Assembly: GCA_949130495.1 (NCBI GenBank)
Contig: OX422211.1
Span: forward strand, 396,239,049 to 396,303,048
DNA from: Sambucus nigra
Lineage: Eukaryota; Streptophyta; Magnoliopsida; Dipsacales; Adoxaceae
Direction of reading: 5' to 3'
Length of the DNA: 64,000 nt
This document shows positions 11,701-23,033 of the stretch, piece by piece. Both the position numbers and the translations under genes were made by a program. The number at the start of each line of letters is the position of its first letter. The first letter of the stretch is position 1. Below the pieces are notes generated by a model that had not been told where the DNA came from, did no database searches, and was given only the letters and a program-made list of their open reading frames with translations.

Positions 11701-12183
11701 TGTCAGTGGCTATAATATCCCTTTCGATTTTCTCTTCCAAAAAACCAAGGCTTACAAGATAGCCCTCCACCCATTGGGATCAACTTGGGCTGGGGATAAA
11801 TTCATCACCTTAAACATCTTCCTCATAGGAACTCGCACTAGAAGCCGTAGTCCAAGGATAAAGCCATGCAAAGGAAAGCAAACCCTATCATTACAGACCA
11901 CGTAACAAGATCATTGGTCCAGAGTAGGCAACGTGCAAATGGTCTCCTCATGAAATTTGCAAGCCTCGTCAAACTAATCTAACCACTCCTCGTTCATTAT
12001 ATAATGATAATTAAGGGTTGAGAGATCCTTCTCTGCTTCAGTGCTGCAATTGGATGGCCCAGCTTCAGTATTACTTACTTTCGCAATATGTACTTCTCCA
12101 CTAGGAGTCGCATCACTCTTATCAACATGCATTTGATTTTTTATAGATCCAATATCTTCCACAACACTGTTTTGATCCTCCAC

Positions 12184-13632
12184 AACCTTTATAGGCTCCC
12201 TACACTAAAAAGATTCTATGAACTCAGAATCAACACGTATGCAAGTTAGACAGTCTTTCAGTTATCAAGTTTCATAGCTTTTTAATGGTTTTATTTTTAA
12301 CACTACAGGAGGAGGAACACTAAGGTGTCTTATCTAGAAATCTTCTCAGTACTCCTAGGTATTCTAATGCATAAGGTCGTGACAAGGATCTATAAAAGGA
12401 GAAAAGTCTCTAATGTTACAGGATCACGACTATGATAAATAAAATATAAGAAAACACAAGTTTCAAACACAATAGCCTCATGAAAAAAGTCCTTGATAGA
12501 AGACAAAAGTTGATCCTAAAACTCAAAGGTATAAAATTGGGCAAAAGTCATGGACTCCTATATGTTCGCAGCATATACTACCTAATTTTTAAGACCATTT
12601 CTATATTCAAATACCTAAAGCAATTCAAAATTGTTCAAGTGCAAAGTAATGGTAAAACTTTATGGATAGTTAGGCCACAACCATCAGGACAACACCGAAG
12701 CCATTAGTCAAAAGTTACATTCGGAATACCCAAACGCCCTAGCTTTTTAATTAAATGGGTTGGCAAGATCAAAAGGAGAAAATAAGGTTTCGACCATGAA
12801 CAACCACTTATAGCAGTTTGTGTTCTTGGCCCAAAACTAACCCTAAAAATCTCCAAAACCAATGTTAGCCACCCGATTTTAGTCCAAAACACAACCCAGT
12901 CTTAAACAAACTCTTGTCTACAACAAAATAACACCAAAAACCATCTTAAAATCAAAACACTCAACCCAAAAATCCTTGAAACCTAGAAAGTAGGTAGACC
13001 CAATTTGGGTATTGCATCCTCTTATAGCGGGATAGATTAGATTCGATGTTTTTTTTTCATAAAACCAAGGAAGAATAATACACATACTTTCCTAAAATCG
13101 AAATCAAGTAATGAGAAAGAAATGGTCAAAATTATTTAAAGCCTAAAAGTATCATAACAAAACACTAGTTTTTAGATTCCATACAATTTTGGGCTTTCAT
13201 GAAATTAAAATCAATTCGAGACATGGAATGAAAGAAAATGTAGAGCACAAGCAAAAAAGAGGAAAAAATTGGAAGAAGGAGGCATAAAACCAACCTCGAT
13301 TCAAGAAGAAGAAAAAATAGTCAGAAATCTCTTTGAAGCCTTGCCAGAAGTAACCTACTTCTACTGGAACTCGTGCAACACTTCTGCTCTCAAATGGTTG
13401 AGAAGATAAATGAGTCCATGGCCTCAACCCATTTATAAAAAGGGTCATGGAAGTTATAACATCGCAAAATTTTAAATGCCTTAACAAAAGTCCGCAGCAT
13501 CAACAAGACCTCAACACCAATAAGCTCTCTATATCAAGTAAGATTGTGGCCCTAAGGCAACGCTCCACGAACAAGAAGAAAGCCCCCACACTGAATCACT
13601 TGCGTCTTAGCACTGAGGCTTTGGGGCTTCCA
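12184..13632. other. Non-coding 3' interior of H
   Basis: No recognised gene or repeat. A weak purine stretch TTGGGG at 13621 lies just before the 3' LTR. Short frames (12480-12707, 13197-13487) match nothing. Confidence 0.45.
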
Positions 13633-14439
13633 TTATACCCAAAATATGTCAACTAATAGACAAGAGACATGTGGCATGGAAGCCCACGCAAACACAATAA
13701 ATATATGCTTAAATATTTGTAAAAGGTAATGGCCTGTAAGGAAGTCCACGGCATGGTACCTAACCAGGATGCAGACTACTCTCCACTTTCCCTATTAATA
13801 CATAAAACCACATCCTAGTACACTCATAGGCTGCGGTTGGTAAGAACAAAGCTACCTCTGAATACCATGGCCAGGTACTTCACAGGTCATGGCCCCTTAA
13901 GTATATGCTAGCCCCACAAGTATAGGTCGCAGACCTTGACACATCTGCATTAGATCGCCAATTATCCACCTTCTAAAATGATTCCATCTTATCAATACTT
14001 ATTCACAAGTTACGTGTATTATACACGTGACACCTTCACCAACTACTATAAAGAAAGGTCCACACATCCTCATTGAAGGAGCAAGATATGGGTAATGATG
14101 TTCTTTCCAATTATCTTTAGCTTATCTCTAGACCGGAGTCCACACTCCGATCACGTGCTCAGGCACCCTAAATCAACAACAGTCATGGCCTCCCTCCAGT
14201 ATGCATTATAAGGTTGCAGCCTCCACTGCACAGTATGTGTATGTTTATGAATCTAACCTACTATATCCTATTTTTTTCCTCTAAGAATAAGGCTCTAAAG
14301 TGGATGTAGGCTCAGTTTCATGGCCGAACCACTCTAAAATTTGTGTTATCTCTCTTTTACTCTATTTTCTACACTTTAACAGTTGTGTATAGATTTGATG
14401 GTATATTTACTCTACTAGATCCAATTTTAGATAATAGCA
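13633..14439 (+). repeat. Element H 3' LTR
   Basis: Related throughout to 5769-6625, including the TTATACCCAAAATATG start, CCATTTTCC/CCACTTTCC blocks and a TATA-type box. It ends just before CGTATTACAC, which belongs to the gag of K. Confidence 0.75.
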
Positions 14440-14832
14440 CGTATTACACACAAAATTCCCCAATTCCTTCGCCGACCTTACACCAACAAAAGCCTTCGAT
14501 TCTGGAATTTTGTACTTCTTGACCCCAACACTAGTTTCCCTATCACTCATAGTGAGCAACGCCCTTTTTAGCAACCCTCCATCCTCATCAAGTTTGCGTA
14601 AACAAGCGTAAAATTCATCGGCCAAGACACCAACATCAACAATAAGGTTCTCAACCTTTTTATAAGCTTCCCGAATGTGATTTTCTGGCATTGTTCGAAT
14701 ATTTTGCAGTTCTAACCACAAGTCTTCCAACTTGACTGAAAGTGTTGATGTTAACATCCGTTGGAGGATCTGCAATGAATTCCTCCGATTTTGCACCCTT
14801 TCTTGTAATTCTTCACTACTACCATCTGTCAT
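14440..14832 (-). pseudogene. Element K gag, N-terminal part
   Basis: Minus-strand ATG at 14832, then MTDGSSEELQERVQNRR and about 130 open codons. A helical, coiled-coil-prone leader is followed by KKYKIPESKAFVGVRSAKEL and GNF. This matches the plant Gag signature 'VRVPEP..F.G.R.AKELENFLW', the start of the Retrotrans_gag region. The frame runs into the LTR of H after GNFVCNT. The rest of Gag resumes on the far side of H at 5768. A short stretch (about 20 residues expected between 'ENFLW' and 'DAKLWW') seems missing at the junction. Confidence 0.75.
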
Positions 14833-14938
14833 TCTTGGCAGAACTCAGGAAAATCTTATCAAACTTGTTATAACTTTGACAAATTTGAACTTATCTTCAA
14901 AAACTAGTTTGATCACACGAGAATTTTCACCAAAATGC

Positions 14939-14951
14939 ATCTCTGATACCA
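14939..14951 (-). other. Element K primer-binding site
   Basis: The minus strand reads TGGTATCAGAGAT, complementary to the 3' end of plant initiator-Met tRNA. It lies two bases inside the LTR edge (TGTCACA on the plus strand at 14954). Confidence 0.75.
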
Positions 14952-14953
14952 AT

Positions 14954-15835
14954 TGTCACATGGTTAACAAAATCTGAAACTCCATATTATGGCACTAAGT
15001 TTACTCCACAAACGTGATCAACCGATATATTTTTTAGGTTCAATCGAATTACTTACTTTTCCACAATTAAAATCAAGTAAAATATCTACTCATTCATAAT
15101 ATACGAGAAGCACACACACAAGAATGAATTTCCATGAACTTAATTCTCAACCATTTATTAATCACTCAAAGATTACAAAGGAACACTCAAATTTTTCCTA
15201 GGGATTCTTTTATAAAACACGACCCTGACATGACTTACATATAGAAAGATGATGACAGTATCACCCCAAATGCCTAGGGAAACATTTAAATTTGGAATGC
15301 CACGTGTCCTGGGTAGTTTTTCCATTAAAACTGCCCCATAACTGCTCCTTGTTCCCCAAGTTTTTTCCTCATGAACCCATGTTTTTCCCCATGCACCTTG
15401 TTTGAAACCGCCACAAAATTGCTATGGCTTAGTAAGCTTCACATTTTTTAGCTACCTTGTCCAAGGCCCACGAAATTTTTTCCATCTCTAATTTATGTTC
15501 ATAATAAAACATGGCGTTCAACCTTTTGATCCATTATCAATCCATGAATTTCGATGTTCCCATCATCACAAAATAATCCACTCCCCAATAATGAATTCCC
15601 AAGTTCTAAAAACTTCCAGCGTATACTTCACATGACGTATGCCCCCGTGCACAAGCAAATGCCAAATCCCAAATCATGAACCACAAGATCCCACAATCAT
15701 GCTGCGATACCTATAACATGACCACAAGGAAGCCACGAGTCTGGGAGCACGCATGGAGTTTTTCCAGTTCTACCTTAGGATAACCCCCTCCCTATAATAC
15801 CTCTTAACAAAAATTCCAGAGTGGTAACAGTTAAC
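14954..15835 (-). repeat. Element K 5' LTR
   Basis: Bounded by the PBS on one side. On the other side it ends ...AACA at 15835, where homology to 4440-4659 ends. The minus-strand LTR reads TGTTAACTG ... GTGACA, about 882 bp. Confidence 0.6.
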
Positions 15836-18800
15836 AACTAGGGACCCGAGATAAATTATTAAATTGGATTCTAATTAAATACTGAAAAATGCCAAATTAC
15901 AAGCCCATAATTTATTCCTCTTTTTATTTAATCATAAATAATTCCACTAAATAATTATGACTGGACTCCAATTCAACTCTCTCAAAAATCACTCGATATA
16001 AAGAGGTTTTATTTGCAAAGTTGATTATGGTAGATAATAACATTCCCCACATTAAACTTCCGATACCCACTTGATCAAATCAATTTACTAGTAATCGAGT
16101 TTACCCAACATCTAACCAATTCCTTGATTCACAAACTTAACCTTTTTTTCTACTCCACTAGATTATAAAATAATCCACTCACCAGGTTTACTATTGGAAA
16201 CAAATCTTATAAGTCTATCAAGGGGGTATCATAATTCAAGATCTTTCTTGGATATGGAATCCTCCGAATTATGATCTCGGACATATTCATACAACTGTTT
16301 CCCAACTAGTGGGGAACTATTCACCCAATCTAAAATTAGATCTCACCCATAGCAATCAAAGAAACAACTAGTCCCGAGATTAAGAATTTATGCACCCTTT
16401 GGAAATGGTGTGAGATTACCTAAGTTTAATTAAAATATTCATTAGAATTAAATTTCCCTTGTGGTCTTGTTCAAAATATTTCTAAATGTACCAGTCATAA
16501 TCCTCTTCTGAACTATCATACAAGTTCTAGAACCATAAAATAGGTTCCAATAGTTTGACATCAATTACTAGGATTTTATATGCAACCATACTGATTGAAT
16601 GTCAACTCCTTACTCAGGTTTGGACTATTGAATTTTATTAGAACCAGAATTCCGATCTCATGTGATCAAACCAAACCCAACTCACCGAAGTTCCTATTAA
16701 CTACAATTGATCGACATAATAAAATATATATTTAAATACATAAATATAAAGCATTATCATATACATGATTCTCATATCTAAAGAACTATATAGTCCTTTA
16801 ATTACATGGCTTTTAGAATAAAACCGAAATAAATCGCACATGATAATGATCATAATCTTGATGGTCTAAGGAGGATGTTTGACACTATTTTTTTAATTTA
16901 TCTTCAGTTAGTGTTCTATTATATATGCACTTTAATTTTCCACCAAGGGTTTTATTTGTGAGAAGTAAAAAAATGAATTTTTGAATGTCCAAGTAAAGAA
17001 ATGTCGGGGAAACATTATTATAAAAAGTTAATTTTGGAAGGTGATTATTTGAAAATGAGGAAGAAAAAAGAGAAAAAGGAAATTTTTCAACCGGCAAAAC
17101 CTTGCCCCGCCTGCCGACATGCCAGTCCAGGCACACTATTTTTCAACGTTTGTTACACTCTTGTTTCACTCCTAGTACTTTTATTCCTTCATAATTGTTT
17201 TTGGCCTAGTAACTTTATCATTTTTTTGCTAGCCAAGCAACTTCATAAGGGGAGAACTTTGATTCACCCCAAAATTTCTTATCTTCTCTCTTGCATACAA
17301 CTCCATTCTTTCAAATGTCCATTCCCACGACAGAAATTTTTTATTCTTATCTTAAAGGTTTGGAAACCATGAGCTTGTATAGTTTTAAGTATGCATCTTT
17401 CAACTCGCACCCGACCACTTTATGCCCTAATCGTTCAATAAATTAAAGTTTGCTAAAACCCCGGCCTTTCAATTCTTGTACCCTAAGATCATATGTTCCA
17501 TTTTGGATTAGACGAGGTATATCTAACTTATGGGGATTTTTCGAACATGCTAGGTATTCAACCTTAAATGCCTGTTATTATTCTTGAGTTTCCCAAATAT
17601 CATCGGGACATTTTAGCCGAGTTTATGCACATATCTCCATCTGTGGCCCAGACATTGGTGGGTGGGTAGGTTTTTGTCTTCCTACACTATTTAAATCCAC
17701 ACTTGAGAGGGATTTTAAGTACATTGGGTTTTTTGGTGCGATGGCCCTGGGCCTGGTCGTAAAGATGCTTTTAATGATGGGAGATATATGATTGTGGATA
17801 TTCAAGTAGTTTTCATAGTATTGTGGATGCATTATCACTGTAACCAGGTGACCACTATCATGGCAGAAACATTAAATGATTAGAAAAATGGAAGGATAAT
17901 TCCTCTACCTTCTTGAAAGCTAACTGGTGTTGTTATTCATATAGTTAACGGAGAGATTTATTTTGGTTGTGCCTCTCGAGTATCCTCTGATATGTATCCC
18001 TAACTTCTTTCTCCGTCATCTCATGGACTTCAACTCATTCGTGGATATATGTACTGATTGGCTATTGGAAAGTGGAGTTGGTAATCTCCATTGTTCTGAT
18101 GGTGGGGAGAATTGGAACCCGTTCTGCAATTAGATGACTATCGTTATGTCTAGCTCATTTACCTTCACCAGACTTCCTTCTACTTCTCTTAGAGAATTTT
18201 ACTCCAATTAGATTAGGAATATATTATCCCTCCCCGTATAAGCAATGTTTTCCTTGTGGAATATTTGACCGAATCTCTGAGGATAAATTTGGGGATTTTG
18301 TGGTTGTTCCACAGGCCTTCTCATCGAGGGAATATTTGGTAGTTTTGGGCAACTACCTCAAATGGGTATAGAAGGATTTGATATTGAATATTTGTGCTGA
18401 GGAGTTTGGGAAAAAGTGTCTTATGGTTGTAGAATTCAGGGAGGATAGTGTCATGGTCCCATCAAGGCTTTTCAATGTGTATAGCCACATCAAGAATTTA
18501 CGGGTACGTACTCATAACGGGGACTATTGGTAACATTCAAAAAATGATGGTGGTTATGGCAATGATGATGATGATGAAACCCGACCATCTGGTAGTTGAG
18601 GGGAGGTTCTTTTGTGAAGCTATCTGGGTAAGAATGATTGGTTTAGGTGTTCGGGTTAGCTTTGGTTTAATTTAGTTTTCTATGAAGGTTTATTGTTTGT
18701 AGTTTTAGTTATTGCTATGGTTATTGGTAGGTCTTTGGAAAGACTATCACTGATGTTTCATGTCAAAGTTGTGTTTATAAGAATTTGAAATAAAAGTTAA

Positions 18801-19065
18801 TTTTGGCATTTCTTATTGTGCCTTTTATGAAAGCGTTACTCATGCTTGAACTGTGTATACCAATCGCTTAGGTATACACAATCCTTTTATTCAATTAAAT
18901 CATGAGAGAGACTTATGCCTCTTGAGGGGAGAATTGAAAAGCATTATGTGAAAGAGAAAGAACCAAACCCAAGGTTACTTTATGGGTTGCCGATGTACTT
19001 CTGTAGGGATGAAAAATGTTTATAATGTTTTGAAGATATTTGAGAGGATCAGGTCCTATGTAATT
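15836..19065. other. Non-coding stretch, no recognised gene
   Basis: AT-rich DNA without a recognisable protein. Open frames such as 17001-17372 (123 codons) and 18448-18675 match no family I know. The right end is presumably the 3' untranslated part or LTR of element E, but I could not place a boundary. A perfect hairpin lies at 18852-18880. Confidence 0.4.
18852..18880. repeat. Perfect 10-bp inverted repeat
   Basis: Arms TGTGTATACC and GGTATACACA with a 9-base loop. Confidence 0.8.
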
Positions 19066-19340
19066 TTAATAGAGGGAGAATGGTAGAGATTTTTTTAGAA
19101 TATAATGGGGAAGATAATTGAGTAGCGTGATGAGACTCAAATTAAGTATAGAATTTCTTAAGATTACAAAATTAATTGGGCGTGCCATATCCTCACCTTC
19201 GAGGTCAGTGAGAAAATTGGTGCCACCTAATAAGATTTTCTTGAAAATGTATGGCCCACTCCAATTGGGCTTGAATTTTTCTCTAGGGTACCAAATAGGT
19301 TCCATGATTTCTTTGAGAGCAAGTCCTCCTTCTCGCACAT
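19066..19340 (-). pseudogene. Element E integrase C-terminus
   Basis: Ninety open codons on the minus strand. They read GLALKEIMEPIWYPREKFKP, then NWSGPYIFKKILLGG and LTDLEGEDMARPIN. This is the conserved tail of Tat integrases ('GDLVLKEI..P...P.GKFKPNW.GPY.IKK.L.GGA..L.DLDG......VN'). Confidence 0.8.
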
Positions 19341-19699
19341 TGCTGTCTTTGACATTCTTATTGAATGATAGTGTATTGCAATAGTGATGCCCTTATATGT
19401 GGTATATACCCTTTAATATCTTTCAATCCAAGAGTGCGAGTTCATCGTAATGATTTTGGTGCCAATCAACTTCTTCAACTTAACTTTCGATCATGACCTA
19501 TAGGTAAAGTATTTCAAGTTCGACAAGCAAGACTGCCTACATACCATAAATAAGAGAGTAGGGACTAACCATAGTGGTAATTTTGATAGACATGGGGTAT
19601 CCCCAACGGGCGTAAGGAATCATGTCAGACAAGTTCAGTTTTCTAACATCTTGCTGATTATGGATTTGAGGCTCTCATTTGAACCTTTAATTGTATAAT

Positions 19700-20006
19700 T
19701 GGTTTATGGTAAGTAAAGTGTAGATTTGTTCCGTATAATTCCATAATATTTGATCATTTTTGCAACATCATCCTCGTAATGGAGGCCATTATCAGACACG
19801 ATCTTGTGAGGGACCCCTTAACAATATATGATATTCTTCTAGGTGAACTTAGCTACTTTTTTGCATTCAACATTACGTATAACTTAGCTTCAATCCATTT
19901 AGTGAAATATTCGATGGAAACCAAGATAAATGCAAGCCCATTGGATGCTCTGGGAGTGACTTTCCTAAGTATATCGATGCCCCAAGTTGAGAAGGGTTAG
20001 GGAGAG
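19700..20006 (-). pseudogene. Element E integrase catalytic core, downstream half
   Basis: The minus strand reads PFSTWGIDILRK, ASNGLAFILVSIEYFTKWIEA and a degraded SDNG region. These match 'PFS.WGIDVIG.I.PKASNGH.FILVAIDYFTKWVEA'. The first catalytic Asp (GID) is kept. The frame is broken by a stop and a shift after the FTKW block. The left flank of element B cuts it at 20006. Confidence 0.8.
20002..20006. repeat. TSD of element B, left copy (GAGAG)
   Basis: GAGAG directly precedes TGTAATACC. The same five bases follow ...GTGTCACA at 51616-51620. Confidence 0.9.
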
Positions 20007-21131
20007 TGTAATACCCCGTATTTTTATGGCTTTTAAATTTAGGGATTTATTAAATTTAATTGAGATAAATTAATTTGATATTAATCCAGAAATTTGTTTT
20101 AAATATTACTAGCGTGACGAGAGTTAGTAATTATTGGACAATTAGTGATTTGTTAAATATTACTTATTGAGTAGAGATATATGTAGGATTGAATTTATTA
20201 AAATTGTCACGAGGGAATAATATGACAATTATGGAAATTAGGTCAGGACGCGCCTGTGTCGTGTCGGGACTAAATTATTATTATTAAAGTGAATAAATTA
20301 TAAGTCACCCATATGATCATTTCGAGTGCGTCAATTTGTCCGGAAGGGTCTAGATAGTCAGAAAAGTGTACTCGGGGGTTTAGTTTGGATCTCAGGAAGT
20401 TTTTAGGCCAAACCGGTAATCCAGGAGGGCATTTTGATAATTTTCTATTTTTGGCCTTTAATAATGACGAAAATCATTACGATTATATCAGATGGAGTGC
20501 CAGGGAAGTTAGGGTTCTTAGAACCAAAAGGGAAGGGGGCCATAGGAAGAAGAAGGGAAAGAGCTTTCCAAGTGTTCAAGGCCAAGAACCACCAATCTTG
20601 CACCCCCACCACCACCAAAACGTAGATCGGAAGAAAAGGACTACTATGATACCAATTAGAGTCATCTAATCAGACCTTTAATTCTCAAGCAATTATCTAT
20701 CTTGCTTTAATTGTAGTTAATGTCTCAATCATGTTAGTCTAGGGTTGTTTATAACTTGTTTCATGAAAGAAAGTATGGTTTTGAGACTTAAAATCACATG
20801 TTATAGAAGAAGTAATCATATTCGGGATATCTAAATCGCATGTAGAGGATAAACAACAAATTTTTATGGATTTAGAAGTTGGAAATCTGAAAAAGAATTG
20901 GAAGAATTGAAAGAAAAAGAAAAATTAGGGTTCTTGAAGTTTAGGAAATTTTTACAAATTGAATTGTTATAATTGATGAATTGGGACATATTTACCTAGA
21001 AAATCATGTGTTTAGGTACATAGTACTTGTAGTAACGTTGGTTAGGAGTTTGGGAATGATATATGGAGATTTGGTTGAGGTTGTAGAGGCAAACCCGTCA
21101 TTGGGTAAATGCAGTTTTCGTCATAACTGCT

Positions 21132-21208
21132 TGATCGATCGATCGACCCAAGAACATCGATCGATCGATGATAGATCAATCGACCCCAGTTCCTCGATCG
21201 ATCGACCC
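21132..21208 (+). repeat. GATCGATCGA palindrome array in LTR1
   Basis: Three clusters of overlapping ATCGAT/TCGA palindromes, each followed by CGACC or GATGATAG, within 77 bp. They lie about 90-170 bp upstream of the TATA box. Equivalent arrays: 28498-28573 (LTR2), 49717-49793 (LTR3) and 41561-41634 (C). Confidence 0.85.
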
Positions 21209-21299
21209 CTCCTGGAAAACTGCATTTTCCCCTTATGTTGGCTTAATACGATTAAAATGCTTAGTAACCCTTGATTATTATTGTTAGAGCATAATGGGA

Positions 21300-21307
21300 T
21301 ATAAATA
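21300..21307 (+). promoter_or_regulatory. TATA box candidate, LTR1
   Basis: TATAAATA in the context GGGATATAAATAGGACC. Also seen in LTR2 (28667-28674) and LTR3 (49886-49893). C has TATAAAGA at 41728. Confidence 0.6.
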
Positions 21308-23021
21308 GGACCAGTAGGGTCTAAGTAAACTCCGTTGAGTGAGAACTTAATGTAAGATGAAATTAAGGGTTAATGGGGAGTCATTCATACATATGAAGTC
21401 ATGCGTACGTTTAATAAAAGGTCGAGACTTGTAAGGAAGTTAGACTAGAAGGTAAGTGAGAGCGCCTACTGAAATTATACTTAGGGAGATAGAATACTTC
21501 GAGAGACGAGAAGTAGGTATGGAGTAACTTATATATATGAGAATAAAAGTGACAAATCCGTTATGCGAGATAATCAAGTAAAAATGTGCTAACTGCAGAT
21601 AATTATAATTATGGGTTGTGGGCGCACCTAAATTAGAAATGTGAATATTTATATATATGACTGTGTGATTGTGCATATTATATATCTGTGTAAAAATCAT
21701 ACCCGGGCTAATTGCTATCACATGGGGTTTCTGCGTCGGGACGGTCTTATCTCGATTGGACCTTTATGGGGGATATTGACTCGTACCCTAGAAGATAGTA
21801 TCCTCGATACAAGCTATTTCAAAATGATAGTCAGATGTTTTAAGAAATGTGAGGGTATGTGTTGACCTCTTAGGACCCGAAACTATGCTTCGCCTCCATT
21901 TGTTTGTGTATTGTGTTAATACAGTTCGAGAGCGATTCCGGACTAGTATTTCCCTTAGTTTATGTGATACGAGGACTTGATAGCAAAGTATGCCAGCACC
22001 CTAGGTTTTATGTGGGGTGTTGTTAGTATATATATTATATGTGTGACTAATATATATACGTATATCTACATGGGAACTTTCTACTGTGCGTATAAGTAGA
22101 TAAGTAATGAATAAATGCTTTAATTTTATTATAAGCGTTCGAGAACTTTATAAGAGAAATAAGTTATTCTAAGTAACGTAGAAATATCGAAGAGAATGAT
22201 TTCCTAAAGTAAATATCATAACCTCGCTTGTCACCTGATAAAACATTATGAAATAAGTTAGAGAAACTTATGAGATTTATTAGTACGGTAGGCGTGCACA
22301 CTAGAATGGGAGGTGAGAATTCTCAAGAGAGTGTCGCATACTAACATGGTTGTTGTATTAGCCGATAAGCATTTTAAATACTTGCTAAACTAATTTTAAA
22401 TTGTTTTACACTCCGACTCTGACCCTTTTCCTGTGATTTCTTCTCTCTTGTATATACATATGTATATAATACAGGTGCCCAGCCACAGGGGCGACATGCT
22501 TAGGTTCTTTGGACCGAATGTGCTGCAGCTTATGTGGGAGTTGCAGGCCATTGCTTAGACGACCTCATTGTTGAATCCACTCCTACTTTTAGTTCTTATT
22601 AGTTAGGGCATGTGTCGCCCGTTTCTCTATTCAGTTTGGATTTTTGTTAGAGATTTACTTTCCTTTATATTTCCATTAGTTTGTACTCTTTGGGATTTAA
22701 TTATTGTCAGGATGGTTTTATTTTTTTGTTTAAACTGGTTTGGTTTATATGGATGAATCTAATTCTTGTGTGTTATTATCCATCGTTAGTATGTTAGAGT
22801 TCTTAAACTGTTGGTTATTTAAAATGATTTTTATATTTGGTTTTAATAAATTGGAAATAAGGTATTAAAATTGTTTTGACACTTTGCTTAATTATTTAGG
22901 GTGTTTAAATTAGAAATTTTATTTTGCGACAGTGATGCTAAGAATGAACCATCCGTTCACCTTGATTTTAATTTAATAAAGGACTGATCAACCAGTAATT
23001 AATTAGGTGGGGTGTCACAGG

Positions 23022-23033
23022 TGGTATCAGAGA
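23022..23033 (+). other. Primer-binding site, INT1
   Basis: TGGTATCAGAGA, complementary to the 3' end of initiator-Met tRNA. It is missing the C found at this place in INT2 and D. Confidence 0.8.

Larger units (their letters stand above)
9582..12183 (-). pseudogene. Antisense multi-exon gene in H, 'putative gypsy type transposon' (Transposase_28-like)
   Basis: The minus strand starts at 12183 (MEDQNSVVEDIG...). An FPLHGFILGLRLLVRVPM and NLSPAQVDPNGWRAIL block (about 11740-11900) resembles the plant 'putative gypsy type transposon' family pattern FPLHPF...L...P.QL.PNAWR. A PWYYY...SSAKK block near 11400-11460 resembles its later GWYYF...SS.KGWK segment. The C-terminal part (10450-9921) is helical, Lys/Glu-rich and coiled-coil-like. 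It ends in an acidic run (EEDEDDEEDASS, near 9660). Three short intervals have good splice signals: 11206-11281, 10982-11051 and 10359-10436. Stops and a MITE-like insertion show it is dead. Extra antisense ORFs between the coding region and the 3' LTR are known in Tat elements; their role is unknown. Confidence 0.6.
5769..14439 (+). mobile_element. Element H: Tat-type LTR element with gag relic and antisense gene, no pol
   Basis: Two related direct repeats (5769-6625 and 13633-14439) bound about 7 kb of internal DNA. A primer-binding-like sequence TTTGGCGTCATCTGTGGGAA follows the left LTR, as in Tat-lineage elements. The plus strand holds a Tat Gag C-terminus (about 7700-8305). A polypurine-like CTTGGGGGG and degenerate short repeats follow, then an antisense multi-exon gene (9582-12183), then the 3' LTR. 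No protease, RT or integrase relic is visible. The layout matches gag-only (TR-GAG-like) non-autonomous elements with an extra antisense ORF. The LTRs differ visibly in many places (roughly a fifth of positions by eye), so the insertion is old. It sits inside the gag of K. No clean TSD was found. Confidence 0.7.
4440..15835 (-). mobile_element. Element K: gag-only Ty3/gypsy element, minus strand, split by element H
   Basis: The minus strand carries, in order, an LTR (14954-15835), a primer-binding site (14939-14951), gag (14832 to 14440, then 5768 to about 5100), and a fragment homologous to the start of the LTR (4440-4659). The segments 4440-4659 and about 15601-15835 are clearly related, for example both contain CCCTCCCTATAATACCTC. 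No protease, RT or integrase is recognisable between gag and the 3' LTR fragment. K is therefore non-autonomous or has lost pol. H (5769-14439) interrupts gag. The 3' LTR homology is lost below about 4440, so that LTR is truncated. The outer TSD was not found. Confidence 0.6.
20007..23019 (+). repeat. Element B LTR1
   Basis: 3013 bp, TG...CA. Contains the GATCGATC palindrome array (21132-21208), TATAAATA (21300-21307), a GTAAGT donor-like site (near 21453), and ACAG/GTGCCCAGCCAC (near 22474). It differs from LTR2 and LTR3 at sites where those two agree, for example a T-rich run near 22727. Confidence 0.95.

Noticed and set aside
4440..15835. Reading 4440-4659 and 14954-15835 as a complete LTR pair
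   Set aside because: Only about 220 bp of homology is visible. The 3' copy is truncated, so no age can be derived.
17001..17372. 123-codon open frame
   Set aside because: Low-complexity Lys-rich start and no family resemblance. A frame of this length is expected by chance in AT-rich DNA of this size.
20385..20669. A frame of about 95 codons repeated in LTR1, LTR2 (27750-28046) and LTR3 (48979-49266)
   Set aside because: It has no ATG (starts at TTG), matches no family, and its persistence is explained by LTR identity. It lies in U3.
21132..21208. GATCGATC arrays as a CRISPR or satellite
   Set aside because: No spacer-repeat structure. Units overlap, and the array is confined to one place in each LTR of a eukaryotic retroelement.
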